Assembly: GCF_015163715.1 (NCBI RefSeq)
Contig: NZ_JADDUM010000040.1
Coordinates: forward strand, 1-58,509
Source: Pseudomonas cyclaminis
GTDB taxonomy: Bacteria; Pseudomonadota; Gammaproteobacteria; Pseudomonadales; Pseudomonadaceae
Length of the DNA stretch: 58,509 nt
Reading direction: 5' to 3'
Shown here: positions 18,879 through 28,186 of the stretch, piece by piece
How positions within the stretch are numbered: position 1 is the first letter of the stretch
How the letters are laid out: every line of letters starts with the position of its first letter
Program-made: the position numbers and the translations under genes
The notes under the pieces: model-generated
What the model was told of the DNA's origin: nothing
What the model saw: only the letters and a program-made list of their open reading frames with translations
The model's database searches: none

Positions 18879-19550
18879 TCAATCGTCCCGCGAACCACCG
18901 AAAGCCGCGCAGCCACGCTGGACTTGACCGTTGATCCGCAACTCGGCGGTCATGTGTTGCAGGCTGCCACTGACGCTGTCCACGCAGCGTTGCGGGGCCA
19001 CCCACAGCTCGACGTGCTGGTTGTTGGCTTCGGTCATCAGGTTGAAGCGCCCGTCACCGATCTGCTCCTCTACATACGGCACCGCCAGTGGCGGCTGGCC
19101 TTCGCGCTCAAGCACCATGCCCTTGGCGGTGACGTTCATCGCCCAGGCGGGCTTGTGGCCGTTGGCGCGCAGGGTCATGCGCTTGAAGTCCGGGTCGTCG
19201 CAGGCGGAGGTCGAGCGCTCTACGCGATAGAGTTGTTGCAGGTCCACGCTGCCCTGAGTGCCACTGGCAACGCCGGAGAACTTGCCGCGCAGGTCGGCAA
19301 ACAATGCACCTTGCTGACCGGCCAGGGAGGCCGCTTCCTGCAGGATGCTGGTGCCACCGGTGTCGTTGATCACATAGTTGCGTTTGTCGTTGCACGGCTG
19401 GAACAACAGCTTGCCACCGACGGCCGTGAGTTCACCCTGCATGCGGGTCAGCCCTGCGAGAGAGGGCTTCGCCGGCTCGCTTTCGAACATCTGGCAAGCG
19501 GCGAACAGGGGAAGCAAGGCAAGCAGGGCGAGGGTACGGGCGGCACGCAT
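18879..19550 (-). CDS. Putative lipoprotein, COG3650-like
   Basis: 223 aa from the ATG at 19550, which has GGAG eight bases upstream and gives MRAARTLALLALLPLFAAC with a lipobox (Cys19). An upstream in-frame ATG at 19577 would extend it by nine residues. The mature protein contains two beta-rich halves typical of uncharacterised Pseudomonas lipoproteins with META/HslJ-like features (GELTAVGGKLLFQPC; WVAPQRCVDSVSG). Several paired Cys suggest periplasmic disulfides. Function unknown. Confidence 0.7.
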   Translation of the reverse strand: MRAARTLALLALLPLFAACQMFESEPAKPSLAGLTRMQGELTAVGGKLLFQPCNDKRNYVINDTGGTSILQEAASLAGQQGALFADLRGKFSGVASGTQGSVDLQQLYRVERSTSACDDPDFKRMTLRANGHKPAWAMNVTAKGMVLEREGQPPLAVPYVEEQIGDGRFNLMTEANNQHVELWVAPQRCVDSVSGSLQHMTAELRINGQVQRGCAAFGGSRDD

Positions 19551-19731
19551 AAGGGGTCTCCAGACAAGTGCCACCACGTTACGCAGGCTGGCGATGCATC
19601 ACAAGCCCGGACACAGTCTGAGAAAAATGTTTTCAACGCTATCGGAAGTGAGGCATCGCCAATAGAGAGATTTCCTACACTTAGGGTGGGAATACCGTGA
19701 GAGTGTCGACGCTTTTGGATGTGAAGCGGCC

Positions 19732-20112
19732 ATGAAGATCAAATCAAGCCTCTACGTACTTCTATTCTGGACAAGTGCTGCTTTTTCAGATGATCCCGCC
19801 CGGCTCGTCTTCTCTTCAGCCAAAGACTTCACGCACATTTCGCTGGTGCTGAAAACGCCAGAGAATCCTGATCCCGCCTATGTAGAGGTGAATGTCACGT
19901 TGAGCCCGGAGGCGAAGGCAAGGACAGCAGCCACCACACTGCTTGTTTACCAGAAGTACATGACAGTCTACGTAGATGGTTATCCGCTCAATACGGCCAG
20001 GGTTCACGGGGTGCTGGGCGGGTATTTCAGGATTTCGGTGCCGCGCAAGTTGGTCCTTGAGTGGATGTCTCAGTTCGCCGGTGAGGCGGTTATCTCTCAG
20101 CCCACGAAGTAG
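19732..20112 (+). CDS. Small secreted hypothetical protein
   Basis: 126 aa with a Sec-type signal (MKIKSSLYVLLFWTSAAFS). The mature part is beta-rich with no Cys and no recognised domain (PARLVFSSAKDFTHISLVLK, YQKYMTVYVDGYPLN). It ends 16 bp inside the 3' end of the convergent SDR gene. Base composition is lower in G+C than its neighbours, hinting at later acquisition. I do not recognise the family. Confidence 0.55.
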   Translation: MKIKSSLYVLLFWTSAAFSDDPARLVFSSAKDFTHISLVLKTPENPDPAYVEVNVTLSPEAKARTAATTLLVYQKYMTVYVDGYPLNTARVHGVLGGYFRISVPRKLVLEWMSQFAGEAVISQPTK

Positions 20113-20696
20113 GTCTGGCCGGTCTGCAAGCCCTCCACGCTTTTTGCGTAGGCCAGTGCCACATCAGCGCCCGGAGCCGGTTTATAGCCACGGAAATACG
20201 GTGCGTAGCTGCCCATGGCTTCCACCAGTACCGTCGGGCTGACGGCGTTGATCCGCAAGCCCCGGGGCAACTCAATGGCGGCAGCCTTCACAAAGGCGTC
20301 GATTGCACCGTTGACCAAAGCGGCCGAGGCGCCGGTACGAATCGGGTCGCGGTTGAGAATGCCGCTGGTGAAGGTGAACGAGCCTCCGTCGTTGGCGTAT
20401 TCACGGCCAATCAGCAGCAGGTTGACCTGGCCCATCAGCTTGTCACGCAGGCCCAGTTCAAAGTCGCTTTCGCTCATCTCTCCCAGCGCCACAAAATTCA
20501 CACTGCCAGCGGCGCAGACCAGGGCGTCGAACTTGCCGGTCTGCTCGAACAGCGTGCGGATCGACGCGCTGTCGCTGATATCCACCTGGAAGTCGCCGCT
20601 GCTGCGGCCGATGCTGATCACGTCATGACGCTGAGCCAGTTCGGTCTTGACGGCTGAACCGACGGTGCCGCTGGCGCCAATCAATAGGATTTTCAT
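20097..20696 (-). CDS. Short-chain dehydrogenase/reductase, atypical active site
   Basis: 199-aa single-domain SDR. The N-terminal nucleotide motif is GASGTVG (7-13), with DVISIGRSSG as the second strand suggesting NADP preference, and LVCAAGSVNF in place of NNAG. The strand-5 serine is present in FTSGILNRD. The normal YxxxK catalytic pair is absent: the aligned stretch reads ASAALVNGAIDAF. This atypical class is widespread and poorly characterised. Divergently transcribed from a LysR regulator about 100 bp away, a typical regulator-target pairing. Confidence 0.82.
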   Translation of the reverse strand: MKILLIGASGTVGSAVKTELAQRHDVISIGRSSGDFQVDISDSASIRTLFEQTGKFDALVCAAGSVNFVALGEMSESDFELGLRDKLMGQVNLLLIGREYANDGGSFTFTSGILNRDPIRTGASAALVNGAIDAFVKAAAIELPRGLRINAVSPTVLVEAMGSYAPYFRGYKPAPGADVALAYAKSVEGLQTGQTYFVG

Positions 20697-20799
20697 GGTG
20701 CTGTTCCTCCAGGGGTAAGTGAGGGTTCAGTCTAGAGTGGCTTTTTAAGTGGATAAACGTGCTAATAGGCAACCTTTGGTTTTCAAATGGAAACAATCC

Positions 20800-21708
20800 A
20801 TGAGCGAGATGGATGACCTGGCGGCCTTTGCCGTACTGATCGAAGCGGGCAGCTTTACCGTGGCGGCCGAACAGCTGGGCTGCAGCAAAGGCCAGTTGTC
20901 CAAGCGCATCTCCCAGTTGGAAGCGCAGTTCTGCGTTGTGTTGTTGCACCGCACCACACGCAAGCTCAGCCTGACGGCCGCCGGCGCGGCCTTGCTGCCG
21001 CAGGCCCAGGCGTTGGTGGTGCAAGTAGAACGTGCGCGTCAGGCATTGGCGCGGCTCAAGGACGATCTGTCCGGGCCGGTGCGTATGACGGTTCCTGTTT
21101 CATTAGGCGAAACCTTCTTCGATGGCTTGTTGCTGGAGTTTTCCAGGCAGTATCCCCAGATGCAGATCGAGCTTGAGCTCAACAACAGCTACCGGGACCT
21201 GGCGCGGGACGGTTTTGACTTGGGGGTGCGTTCTGGGGCGATTGAAAACGAGCGTCTGGTGGCCAAGCCTTTGCTGGCCTGGCATGAGATGACCTGCGCC
21301 AGCCCCGCCTATCTGGAACAGCACGGCGAACCACTGACCCCGGCGGATCTTGCGGCGCACACCTGCTTGCTCAACAGCCACTACAGCGGCCGTGAGGAAT
21401 GGCTGTATCACCAGCAGCACGAGTTGTTGCGGGTCAGGGTCAGTGGCACGTTCGCTTCCAACCACTACAACCTGTTGAAGAAGGCCGCGCTGGTAGGTGC
21501 CGGAATCGCCCGGCTGCCGTCCTACGTACTGCATTCGGAATTGGCTGACGGCCGATTGCGCTGGCTCCTGCGCGATTACCAGACGCGAAGCCTGCCGATG
21601 TACCTGGTTCACCCTTATCAAGGCGGCCTGCCCAGGCGTACCCAGGTACTGGCTGACTACCTGGTGGACTGGTTCAAGCGCAGCGGCGAGGCGCTGGATC
21701 GGCTTTAA
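20800..21708 (+). CDS. LysR-family transcriptional regulator
   Basis: 302 aa from ATG at 20800 (MSEMDDLAAFAVLIEAGSF). The winged helix-turn-helix occupies residues 1-60 (FTVAAEQLGCSKGQLSKRISQLEAQ), followed by a periplasmic-binding-like effector domain of the CrgA/AaeR-type subfamily. An in-frame ATG at 20749 lies in the divergent promoter region and is not preferred. It likely controls the divergent SDR gene and itself. Its stop overlaps the convergent DoxX gene end by 4 bp. Confidence 0.88.
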   Translation: MSEMDDLAAFAVLIEAGSFTVAAEQLGCSKGQLSKRISQLEAQFCVVLLHRTTRKLSLTAAGAALLPQAQALVVQVERARQALARLKDDLSGPVRMTVPVSLGETFFDGLLLEFSRQYPQMQIELELNNSYRDLARDGFDLGVRSGAIENERLVAKPLLAWHEMTCASPAYLEQHGEPLTPADLAAHTCLLNSHYSGREEWLYHQQHELLRVRVSGTFASNHYNLLKKAALVGAGIARLPSYVLHSELADGRLRWLLRDYQTRSLPMYLVHPYQGGLPRRTQVLADYLVDWFKRSGEALDRL

Positions 21709-22190
21709 CGGGAGCGGCGGGCGATCAAGTGGTCGATGGACAAACAGCCTGGCCCCTTGGCAACCAACAGCAACAACAAGGCAAGCCACGTGCCGTGGGT
21801 GGGGTAGGCGTCCGGGTAGACGAACAATTGAATAACCAACGTCATGCCGATCAAGGCCAGGGCCGAGAATCGTGTGGCGAACCCCACCACGATCAGCACC
21901 GGGAAAAAGTGCTCGGCAAATGCCGCCATATGCGCGGCCACTTCCGGCGACAGCAACGGCACGTGGTACTCACTGCGAAACAGCGGCAATGTCGACGCGG
22001 CGAGTTTGGGTACGCCGAGCTGGAACGTGCCGCTGATCAGGTCTATCGCGAAACCTTCGACCTTGGTTTGCCCGGATTTCCAGAACACGGCTGCAATGGA
22101 GAACCGCGCAATAAACGCGATCAGGCTGTAGGGGATTTTCTCGAAAAGCACGATGGCCCGTCTGATCAGGCACGAAGGGGTGGTGTTCAT
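21705..22190 (-). CDS. DoxX family membrane protein of the bufferin operon
   Basis: 161-aa inner-membrane protein with four hydrophobic helices (about 20-38, 75-95, 100-120 and 130-150), including FIARFSIAAVFWKSGQTK, the DoxX/DUF417 signature. The ATG at 22190 overlaps the stop of the DUF2063 gene (ATGA), so it is the last gene of the four-gene operon. DoxX-like proteins often accompany DUF692-DUF2063 pairs. A role in redox or copper handling is inferred from that context only. Confidence 0.85.
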   Translation of the reverse strand: MNTTPSCLIRRAIVLFEKIPYSLIAFIARFSIAAVFWKSGQTKVEGFAIDLISGTFQLGVPKLAASTLPLFRSEYHVPLLSPEVAAHMAAFAEHFFPVLIVVGFATRFSALALIGMTLVIQLFVYPDAYPTHGTWLALLLLLVAKGPGCLSIDHLIARRSR

Positions 22191-22963
22191 GGCGATACCT
22201 TTTGTTCTGGGAGCAGGTGAGTGATGGCGTCGTGGTTGATCAGCAGTGACAGGCACTGGTGCAGGTCAAACTCGGCGCAGGCCTCAAGGGCGTCTGCCAC
22301 GGCCGTTTCCAATGCAGCGCCGTGGATCAGGCTATTGATAAACGCGACCGAGCCGCCGTCGATGGCGAAGACCTTGACGCTCAGTCCGTGGCGCAGCACC
22401 AGTGCACTTTGTGCGTGCCAGGGATCAAGGGTGGCCAGGGCGCCCTCGGTCTGGTGCGCCGCCCAAACTGCGACCACGGCGTAGTCGCAGTTCAAGGTGG
22501 CGAGGGAGGGGTGCAGTTGCAGGCGCAATGCACCCAGCGCCGTTTGGGCCTGCAGGTTTTGCAGGACGAGCTGCTGATTAGCCGACGGCGTATCCGCTGC
22601 GTGATAGGCACGAACCCGCAGGCGTTCCAAACGGGCCACATCGGCCAGGTAAGGCACGCTGGCGGCGGGTTCGAAACCCTGGATGAAGTCGGCGAATGTG
22701 CTGCCGTAGTCGCTCATCAACGGGCTGGCGGGTGGTGACGCCTGGACGTAAACGCTGGCCATTGCGCGGAAAAATTCATCACCTACCAGTTGCATCGTTA
22801 CGGGGTACGCCGTGGCCAGTGCATTGATCAGTGCGCTGTGGACGTTGTTGCGATACACCGCAAAACGACTGGTCGGGTCGGCGCCGTTATTGCTGAACAG
22901 GCCGTCCGGGCAGGGCTGATCGGGCGCCAGCAAGGCGCTGGTGAATGCGTCGTGAAGGCTCAT
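22187..22963 (-). CDS. DUF2063 (HvfC/BufC-like) partner of the MNIO enzyme
   Basis: 258 aa. The N-terminal domain (about 1-100) carries the DUF2063 signature ([33 protein letters not shown], then YGSTFADFI). The C-terminal half is an alpha/beta region similar to RRE-like partner domains. The family is often annotated as putative DNA-binding. In characterised MNIO systems this partner binds the precursor peptide and presents it to the oxidase. Overlaps both its upstream and downstream neighbours by 4 bp. Confidence 0.87.
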   Translation of the reverse strand: MSLHDAFTSALLAPDQPCPDGLFSNNGADPTSRFAVYRNNVHSALINALATAYPVTMQLVGDEFFRAMASVYVQASPPASPLMSDYGSTFADFIQGFEPAASVPYLADVARLERLRVRAYHAADTPSANQQLVLQNLQAQTALGALRLQLHPSLATLNCDYAVVAVWAAHQTEGALATLDPWHAQSALVLRHGLSVKVFAIDGGSVAFINSLIHGAALETAVADALEACAEFDLHQCLSLLINHDAITHLLPEQKVSP

Positions 22964-23835
22964 GGGCGGACCTGGGATAAATAACGTTCGGCCTGATGGG
23001 CTTCAGCGTGCAATACGTTGAAGGCCGGCACTTGGTTGTCACGCTCAATCAGGGTGGCGACCGGGCCCGTGCGTGTGAGCACCTGCTCGTAAAGCTGCCA
23101 CACCCTGTTGTCGATGGGGGCACCGTGGTCATCTATCAGCAGGCGATCACCCAGGCTGTCGGTGTCTTCGGCAAAACCTGCCAGATGAATCTCGCCCACG
23201 GCGTGCAACGGCAGGGCGTCGATGTAGGCCATCGGGTCGCGTTGGTGATTGATGCATGACACGTAGACGTTATTCACGTCCAGCAGCAAGCCGCAGCCGG
23301 TGCGGCGGATGATCTCGCTGATGAAGTCGGTCTCGTCCAGGGTGGAGCGCTGGAACTGCAGGTAGGTCGACGGATTCTCCAGCAACATCGGCCGCTTGAG
23401 GGTGCTCTGCACCTGATCGACGTGTTCGCAGACCCGGTTCAGGGTGCCGGCGTCGTAGGCCAGGGGCAGCAAGTCATTGAGAAACACCGGGCCGTGGCTG
23501 GACCAGGCCAGGTGTTCGGAAAAAGAATGGGGTTGGTAGCGTTCGATCAGCGCCGCAAGTCGTGCCAGATGCTCACGGTTGAGCGGGCCTTCGCCGCCGA
23601 TGGACAGGCCCACGCCGTGCAGCGACAGCGGGTACTGTTGGCGAATCAACCCCAGGTAATGATGGAAAGGGCCGCCGGCGACCATGTAGTTCTCGGCGTG
23701 CACTTCAAAAAAACCGATATCGGGAAGGGTCTGGAGCACTTCGTTGAAGTGCTCGCTCTTGAGCCCCAGCCCGGCCCTGGAGGGAAGGCCGGGCGCCTGA
23801 GCCGTTGAGACCTTGTGCAGAGTGGAAAGCGTCAT
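22960..23835 (-). CDS. DUF692 multinuclear non-heme iron oxidase (BufB/MbnB-like)
   Basis: 291-aa TIM-barrel enzyme of the MNIO family, which uses two or three iron ions and O2 to modify cysteines in ribosomal peptides. Predicted metal and active-site residues are all present: FFEVHAENY (Glu48, Asn49), His73, SEH (Glu107, His108), LENP (Glu153, Asn154), LLLDVNN (Asp186, Asn188, Asn189), EIH (Glu215, His217), DDH (Asp236, His237) and Glu264. It lies between the BufA-like precursor and the DUF2063 gene, the standard order. Expected product is a thiooxazole-bearing bufferin. Confidence 0.9.
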   Translation of the reverse strand: MTLSTLHKVSTAQAPGLPSRAGLGLKSEHFNEVLQTLPDIGFFEVHAENYMVAGGPFHHYLGLIRQQYPLSLHGVGLSIGGEGPLNREHLARLAALIERYQPHSFSEHLAWSSHGPVFLNDLLPLAYDAGTLNRVCEHVDQVQSTLKRPMLLENPSTYLQFQRSTLDETDFISEIIRRTGCGLLLDVNNVYVSCINHQRDPMAYIDALPLHAVGEIHLAGFAEDTDSLGDRLLIDDHGAPIDNRVWQLYEQVLTRTGPVATLIERDNQVPAFNVLHAEAHQAERYLSQVRP

Positions 23836-23861
23836 CGTCCGTACTCAGGCTGTGCGGGGTT

Positions 23862-24158
23862 TCAGGACTTGGCGGTGAAGGCCGCTTCCTGGCCGAAGCC
23901 GGTCGGCGAGGTGGAGCTTGGGGTTTGGGTGCAGGTGCCGGCAGGGACCAGCTTCCAGGCGTTGGCCTGGTCCTTGGTTTTGGAGGTGCCGGCACAGGAA
24001 GTGCCCGCGCCTGCGGCGCAATCGTTCTTGCCGGCTTCTGCGACGCCGAAGCATTTCTGCATGTCGTCAGCGGCGTGGGCGCTGGTGGTCAGGGCGGACA
24101 GGCTCAGGGCGGAACCCAGGGCCAGGATGAGGGCGGAGGCGGACAGTTTGGTGGTCAT
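23862..24158 (-). CDS. BufA1-like (DUF2282) bufferin precursor
   Basis: 98-aa precursor. The ATG at 24158 is chosen because it starts the signal peptide [19 protein letters not shown] (predicted cleavage AHA-A, about residue 29). The mature peptide carries exactly four Cys (36, 47, 55, 76) in the pattern [14 protein letters not shown]...SCAG...VPAGTC, the DUF2282/BufA1 motif. In characterised bufferins the middle two Cys are converted to thiooxazoles by the DUF692 oxidase and the product binds copper in the periplasm. It starts the operon and ends 27 bp before bufB. Confidence 0.9.
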   Translation of the reverse strand: MTTKLSASALILALGSALSLSALTTSAHAADDMQKCFGVAEAGKNDCAAGAGTSCAGTSKTKDQANAWKLVPAGTCTQTPSSTSPTGFGQEAAFTAKS

Positions 24159-24185
24159 GGTGTATCTCCAGCAGTGGTTGTGTGG

Positions 24186-24203
24186 GCAGGCTTGAATGCC
24201 TGC
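24186..24203 (-). promoter_or_regulatory. Perfect inverted repeat in the bufA leader
   Basis: GCAGGCTTGAATGCCTGC is a 6-bp inverted repeat with a 6-bp loop, 28-45 bp upstream of the bufA start codon. Further upstream on the minus strand (about 24230-24240) is TTGTAACGAAC, which resembles an ECF-sigma -35 element. Whether the repeat is an operator or an mRNA hairpin cannot be told. Confidence 0.35.
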
Positions 24204-24269
24204 ATGCACCACTAGAGATGGGAGGACGATGTTCGTTACAAGGTCAGGCGAAATAATTTCAAACAGCGC

Positions 24270-24309
24270 AAAAAAAAGTGGGAGGGGGCCAGCCCCCTCC
24301 CACTTTTTT
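24270..24309. terminator. Bidirectional terminator between liv and buf operons
   Basis: Perfect 14-bp stem AAGTGGGAGGGGGC / GCCCCCTCCCACTT with a 2-nt loop, flanked by A and T runs. The stem sequence is a REP derivative. It lies just past the livF stop and so ends the liv operon, before the buf promoter. Confidence 0.9.
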
Positions 24310-24317
24310 GACCCGGT

Positions 24318-25019
24318 TTAACCGCCCAGGTAGGCCTCACGTACTTTCGGATCCGTCAGCAACTGCTCACCGGTGCCCTGCATCACCACCCGACCGTTTT
24401 CCAATACATAGGCGCGGTCGGCGATTTTCAGCGCCTGGTTGGCGTTCTGTTCCACCAAAAACACGGTCACACCGTCTTTGCGCAGCTGTTCGATGATGTC
24501 GAAAATCTGCTGGATGATGATCGGTGCCAGGCCCAGGGACGGTTCGTCCAGGAGCAGCAGCTTGGGCTTGCTCATCAGCGCCCGGCCGATGGCGAGCATT
24601 TGCTGCTCGCCGCCGGACATGGTGCCGCCGCGCTGGCTGAAGCGTTCCTTGAGCCTTGGAAACAGGTGCAGCACTTTGTCCATCTGCTCCTGGTAGTCGC
24701 CCTTGTCGGTGAAGAACCCGCCCATGGCGAGGTTCTCTTCGACGGTCAGGCGCGAGAACACGCGGCGGCCTTCCGGCACTACCGCGATGCTCTTGCGCAT
24801 GATGTGCGACGACTCCTGGCCCACCAGTTCTTCACCCATGTAGCGGATGCTGCCGCTGTGGGCCTGGGGTGAACCGCACAAGGTCATCAGCAAGGTGGAC
24901 TTGCCGGCGCCGTTGGCGCCGATCAGGGTCACGATTTCACCCTGGCGCACTTCCACATTGACGCTGTGCAGGGCCTGGATCTTGCCGTAGAAAGTGGAAA
25001 CGTTTTCGAATTGCAGCAT
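24318..25019 (-). CDS. livF: Branched-chain amino acid ABC transporter ATP-binding protein LivF
   Basis: 233-aa ABC ATPase that energises high-affinity Leu/Ile/Val uptake. Walker A GANGAGKST (34-42), Q-loop, signature MSGGEQQMLAIGRAL, Walker B LLLLDEPSLGLAP and the switch His region (VFLVEQNA, with Q-N in the LivF manner). It starts one base after livG and is the last gene of livHMGF. Equivalent to BraG in P. aeruginosa. Confidence 0.95.
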   Translation of the reverse strand: MLQFENVSTFYGKIQALHSVNVEVRQGEIVTLIGANGAGKSTLLMTLCGSPQAHSGSIRYMGEELVGQESSHIMRKSIAVVPEGRRVFSRLTVEENLAMGGFFTDKGDYQEQMDKVLHLFPRLKERFSQRGGTMSGGEQQMLAIGRALMSKPKLLLLDEPSLGLAPIIIQQIFDIIEQLRKDGVTVFLVEQNANQALKIADRAYVLENGRVVMQGTGEQLLTDPKVREAYLGG

Positions 25020-25020
25020 T

Positions 25021-25788
25021 TTACGCTTCCCCCAAATAGGCTTTGATCACTTCAGGATTGTCGCGGATCTGCTCCGGCGTCCCGTCGGCCAGCGGCGTAC
25101 CCTGGTTGATCACCACGATGTGGTCGGAAATGCTCATGACCAGTTTCATGTCGTGTTCGATCAACAGCACCGTGGCGTTGTTTTCCTCACGCAGCACGCC
25201 GATCAGCGCCTTGAGGTCTTCGGTTTCCTTGGGGTTCAGGCCGGCCGCTGGTTCGTCGAGCATGAGGATCCGCGGGCGGGTCATCATGCAGCGGGCGATT
25301 TCCAGGCGACGTTGCTGACCATAGGCCAGGGTGCCGGCAGGGCGGTTGGCGAACTCGGTCAAGTTGACCTTGTCCAGCCAGTACTCCGCGTATTCCATGG
25401 CCTCGCGCTCGCTTTTGCGGAACGCCGGGGTCTTGAACAGGCCTGCAAAGAAGTTGGTGTTCAGGTGACGGTGTTGGGCGATCAACAGGTTCTCGACCGC
25501 CGTCATGTCCTTGAACAAGCGCACGTTCTGGAAGGTCCGCACCACGCCCTTGCGGGCGATCTCGTGACCGGCCAGGCCCTGGATCGGCTGGCCGTCCAGC
25601 AGGATGCTGCCACCGCTCGGCTTGTAGAAGCCGGTCAGGCAGTTGAACACCGTGGTCTTGCCGGCGCCGTTGGGGCCGATCAATGCCACTACCTGTTTCT
25701 CCTTGACGGTCAGGGCCACGCCATTGACCGCCAGCAAACCGCCAAAGCGCATGCTCAGATTTTCGACTTTCAGGATCTCGCGGCTCAT
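25021..25788 (-). CDS. livG: Branched-chain amino acid ABC transporter ATP-binding protein LivG
   Basis: 255-aa ABC ATPase. Walker [10 protein letters not shown], signature [13 protein letters not shown], Walker [13 protein letters not shown], and switch [11 protein letters not shown]. It has the longer insertion between Walker A and the signature typical of LivG/BraF. Its ATG overlaps the livM stop by 4 bp. Works as a heterodimer with LivF under the LivHM channel. Confidence 0.95.
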   Translation of the reverse strand: MSREILKVENLSMRFGGLLAVNGVALTVKEKQVVALIGPNGAGKTTVFNCLTGFYKPSGGSILLDGQPIQGLAGHEIARKGVVRTFQNVRLFKDMTAVENLLIAQHRHLNTNFFAGLFKTPAFRKSEREAMEYAEYWLDKVNLTEFANRPAGTLAYGQQRRLEIARCMMTRPRILMLDEPAAGLNPKETEDLKALIGVLREENNATVLLIEHDMKLVMSISDHIVVINQGTPLADGTPEQIRDNPEVIKAYLGEA

Positions 25789-27037
25789 TTGCGCAGCTCC
25801 ATGTGTGGACGTTGCATGGGCAGCAGGCCTTGAGGACGCCAGATCATCATCAGCACCATCATGGCGCCGAACATCAACATGCGGTATTCGCTGAACTCAC
25901 GCATCATTTCCGGCAGCAGGATCATCACGATGGCCGCCAGGATCACGCCCAGTTGCGAGCCCATGCCACCCAGTACCACGATGGCGAGGATGATCGCCGA
26001 CTCGATAAAGGTGAACGACTCCGGGGTGACCAGGCCTTGGCGCGCAGCAAAGAAGCTGCCGGCGAAACCGGCGAACGCGGCACCGAGGGTAAAGGCGGAG
26101 AGCTTGATGATGGTCGGGTTCAGGCCCAGGGCGCGGCAGGCGATCTCATCTTCGCGCAGCGCTTCCCATGCACGGCCAATCGGCATGCGCAGCAAGCGGT
26201 TGATCACGAACAGTGCTGCCAGTGCCAGCAACAGCGCGACCAGATACAGGAACACCACTTTGCTCACCGGGTTGTAGGCAATCCCGAAGTACTCGTGGAA
26301 AGTCTGCATGCCCTCGGCGGCGGTGCGGTCGAACGACAGCCCGAAGAACGTTGGCTTGGGGATGCTGCTGATGCCGTTGGGCCGCCGGTGATGTCCGTGA
26401 GGTTACGCAGGAACAGGCGGATGATTTCCCCGAAGCCCAGCGTCACGATGGCCAGGTAGTCACCGCGCAGGCGCAGCACCGGGAAGCCCAGCAGGAAGCC
26501 GAACGTGGCCGCCGCCATGCCGGCCAGCGGCAGGCAGATCCAGAAGCTCCAGCCCAGGTAGTGCGAGAGCAGCGCATAGGTATAGGCACCCACGGCGTAG
26601 AAGCCCACATAGCCCAGGTCGAGCAGGCCGGCGAGGCCCACCACGATGTTCAGGCCCAGGCCCAGCAGCACGTAGATCAGGATCAGGGTGGCGATGTCCA
26701 CCGCCCCACGCGAGCCGAAGAAGGGCCAGATCAATGCGGCCACGATCAGGCCGATGATGATGTAGCGCTGGGTGCGCGGCAGGGTCAGGAATTGGCTGAC
26801 CTTGGGCGATACCAGCGGGCCGCGGTTGCTCTTGAGCAAGGCACCGACCTGATCGCTGAACAGCACGCGCAGGAACATCAGCACCGAGCACAGGGCAATG
26901 ATGGTCAGGGTCACGGGACCGGTGCCATGCACTTCCAGGTTGATGCCGACAATGCTCAGCTTGAGGCCGAGTACCGGGAAGGCCACGGCCCATACCAGCA
27001 AGGCGCTGAAAAACGCCGATTTAAGATATCTGCTCAT
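25785..27037 (-). pseudogene. livM: Branched-chain amino acid ABC permease LivM, frameshifted
   Basis: As read, the N-terminal frame (start 27037, [24 protein letters not shown]) goes wrong after [12 protein letters not shown], and the C-terminal frame resumes at about [20 protein letters not shown]. One G is missing at about 26379-26383 (GTTGGGCCGCC for GTTGGGGCCGCC). Adding it gives 417 aa, the length of P. aeruginosa BraE, with the continuous linker [16 protein letters not shown]. Multi-span inner-membrane permease partnering LivH. The flanking genes overlap by 4 bp and are intact, so an assembly error is the best explanation. Confidence 0.93.
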
Positions 27038-27957
27038 ACTTTCTCAACCTCCGGACGGCCCAGGATGCCGGTCGGACGGAACAACAGCACCAGAACCAAC
27101 AGGCCGAACGCGACGACGTCCTTGTATTGGTCGCCGAAGATATCGGCACCAAACGCCTCGGCCACACCCAGCACCAGCCCGCCGAGCATCGCGCCCGGGA
27201 TACTGCCGATACCGCCCAATACCGCCGCGGTAAAGGCCTTGAGCCCTACCAGGAAACCGGCGTTGGGGTTGATCACGCCGTACTGCATGCTCAGCAGCAC
27301 CGCCGCAACAGCGGCCAGCGCGGCACCGATCACGAAGGTCAGGGCGATGATGTTGTTGGTGTTGATGCCCAGCAGGTTGGCCATCTTGATGTCTTCGGCG
27401 CAGGCCCTGCAGGCGCGCCCCAGACGGGAGCGGGAGATGAACAGGGTCAGGCCCAGCATCGCCACCAGTGTGACGACGAAAACCAGGACCTGCATGTACG
27501 AAATCAGCACTTCTTGTGCGCCACCCGGGCCGAAGGAGAAGCTCCCCGGAATCAGGTTGGGAATGGACTTGTCCTTGGAATCCTGGGACAGCAATACGGT
27601 GTTCTGCAGGAAAATCGACATGCCGATGGCGGAAATCAGCGGGATCAGGCGGTTGCTGCCACGCAAGGGACGGTAGGCAACGCGCTCGATACTGTAGCCA
27701 TAGGCACTGGTCACGATGATCGATGCAAGGAACGCAGCGGTCATCAACAGCGGCAGGGAGTGGATACCCATCATGGCCAGCCCGGCAAGGGCGATGAAGG
27801 CCACGTAGGAACCAATCATGTACACCTCGCCATGGGCGAAGTTGATCATTCCAATGATGCCGTAAACCATTGTGTAGCCAATGGCTATCAAGGCATAGGT
27901 GCTGCCAACGGTCATCCCGTTAACCAGCGTTTGGAAAAAATGATAGATCTCAGGCAT
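27034..27957 (-). CDS. livH: Branched-chain amino acid ABC permease LivH
   Basis: 307-aa inner-membrane permease with about eight helices. Typical LivH motifs: N-terminal [37 protein letters not shown], and the C-terminal [24 protein letters not shown] (EAA-like loop). Separated from livK by a 230-bp gap containing a hairpin, and overlaps livM by 4 bp. Confidence 0.95.
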   Translation of the reverse strand: MPEIYHFFQTLVNGMTVGSTYALIAIGYTMVYGIIGMINFAHGEVYMIGSYVAFIALAGLAMMGIHSLPLLMTAAFLASIIVTSAYGYSIERVAYRPLRGSNRLIPLISAIGMSIFLQNTVLLSQDSKDKSIPNLIPGSFSFGPGGAQEVLISYMQVLVFVVTLVAMLGLTLFISRSRLGRACRACAEDIKMANLLGINTNNIIALTFVIGAALAAVAAVLLSMQYGVINPNAGFLVGLKAFTAAVLGGIGSIPGAMLGGLVLGVAEAFGADIFGDQYKDVVAFGLLVLVLLFRPTGILGRPEVEKV

Positions 27958-28133
27958 TACAGCGCTCCTAAAAACCCGATACGCATTTCACTGGTGGAGT
28001 CATGTTCCGGCCCTGTGCTGTGTTCTGTGAGCACATTTGCACAAAGCGTTTGCCAGCGAACCGCTGGTGACGGTTTTAAGATTTTCAGGTGAGCCAGCGC
28101 CCGGATCGCGGGTGACAGGCCCATAAACCTCGT

Positions 28134-28164
28134 AAAACAAAGCCCACTGCTCTCACAGTGGGCT
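28134..28164 (-). terminator. Intra-operon hairpin between livK and livH
   Basis: Nine-bp perfect stem AGCCCACTG / CAGTGGGCT with a 6-nt loop. On the minus strand it is followed by TTGTTTT, just downstream of the livK stop. A leaky terminator here would give more binding protein than permease, as known for other ABC operons. Readthrough into livHMGF is inferred from gene order. Confidence 0.7.
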
Positions 28165-28186
28165 TGTTGGACCAGTAACGCCTGGC

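Noticed and set aside
25785..27037. True split permease genes in the liv operon
   Set aside because: The two halves join into one LivM of normal length with a single added G, and the break falls within a conserved loop, so two separate proteins are not plausible.
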